From an uncultured Erysipelotrichaceae bacterium (GTDB taxonomy: Bacteria > Bacillota_I > Bacilli_A > Erysipelotrichales > Erysipelotrichaceae), in assembly GCA_937893225.1 (NCBI GenBank), contig CALBJM010000054.1:1-7028 (forward strand): a stretch of 7,028 bases of DNA, read 5' to 3'. The translations under genes were made by a program, and so were the position numbers. Numbering within the stretch: the first letter of the stretch is position 1; every line of letters starts with the position of its first letter. Below are positions 6,802-7,028 of this stretch, piece after piece. The notes below the pieces were generated by a model. The model made no database searches. It had not been told where the DNA came from and worked only from the letters and a program-made list of their open reading frames with translations.

Positions 6802-6827
6802 TCAAATAATTGAATATGGAGGATATT

Positions 6828-7028
6828 ATGAAAAAAAATACTATTTGTATGATTTTTGCCATTTTGTTAGTTGGTACATTAATATCGATTAAACATATGA
6901 ATGATTATATGTTTTATCGCGTACAAACAAATGATAATTTTATAGCTGAATATTCTTTTAATACAGGAAATTATACTAGTTTCAAAATTAAATTTCATGA
7001 ATATTATTGGAATGCAGAATGGATTGAG
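6828..7028 (+). CDS. Unrecognised membrane-anchored or exported protein, 5' part
   Basis: An open frame of 67 codons runs off the right edge, so the full length is unknown. The start is well supported by GGAGGA (6818-6823) four bases before the ATG. The N-terminus has a short basic segment (Lys2, Lys3) followed by a hydrophobic stretch, about residues 5-21 (TICMIFAILLVGTLISI), which reads as a signal sequence or single membrane anchor. There is no lipobox cysteine after the hydrophobic core and no clear Ala-x-Ala cleavage site, so an uncleaved anchor is slightly favoured. The remaining 45 residues are polar and rich in Asn, Tyr and Phe, fitting an extracytoplasmic domain. I do not recognise a family. 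It is separated from gyrA by a strong terminator and has its own candidate promoters, so it is probably an independent unit unrelated to replication. Confidence 0.7.
   Translation, partial: MKKNTICMIFAILLVGTLISIKHMNDYMFYRVQTNDNFIAEYSFNTGNYTSFKIKFHEYYWNAEWIE

Overview
The window is a stretch of the conserved replication-origin gene cluster of a low-GC member of the Bacillota (Firmicutes). It reads 3' part of dnaN, then yaaA (S4 domain), recF, gyrB, gyrA, then the start of an unrelated gene, all on the + strand. This is the classic dnaA-dnaN-yaaA-recF-gyrB-gyrA order, so the window probably begins roughly 2-3 kb from oriC with all genes co-oriented with leading-strand replication (inferred from gene order; dnaA and oriC are outside the window). 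Codons are strongly AT-biased, TGA is used as a stop and Trp is TGG, so this is the standard bacterial code and not a Mycoplasma-type code. The style of the GyrB and GyrA sequences would fit an Erysipelotrichia-like lineage, but that is a weak impression.

Layout. 1-729 holds the last 242 codons of the beta clamp. 730-815 is an 86-bp intergenic region in which a strong Rho-independent terminator and an extended -10 promoter share the same bases, so the dnaN transcript can end and a new one begin at one site. From 816 to 6595 four genes form one tight operon: yaaA and recF overlap by 4 bases, recF and gyrB overlap by 4 bases, and gyrB and gyrA are 13 bases apart. 6596-6827 is an AT-rich intergenic region with repeated TTCGTTAT-type arms, a long bidirectional terminator and two candidate promoters. 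From 6828 to the right edge is the start of an unrecognised small membrane-anchored or exported protein.

How the genes work together. DnaN tethers DNA polymerase III to its template. RecF works at single-strand gaps, loading RecA during recombinational repair. GyrB and GyrA form the A2B2 gyrase that removes positive supercoils ahead of forks. YaaA is a small presumptive RNA-binding protein commonly found next to recF. Ribosome-binding sites suggest graded output: recF has no visible Shine-Dalgarno and probably relies on coupling to yaaA, while gyrB and gyrA have near-perfect ones.

The core genes are intact and ordinary in architecture; I see no mobile element, CRISPR array, tRNA, rRNA or new multi-gene system. 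The points most worth a second look are the merged terminator/promoter after dnaN, the four-segment repeat structure after gyrA, and non-standard residues at drug-contact positions in both gyrase subunits (GyrA Gly98; GyrB His161 and Ser193).
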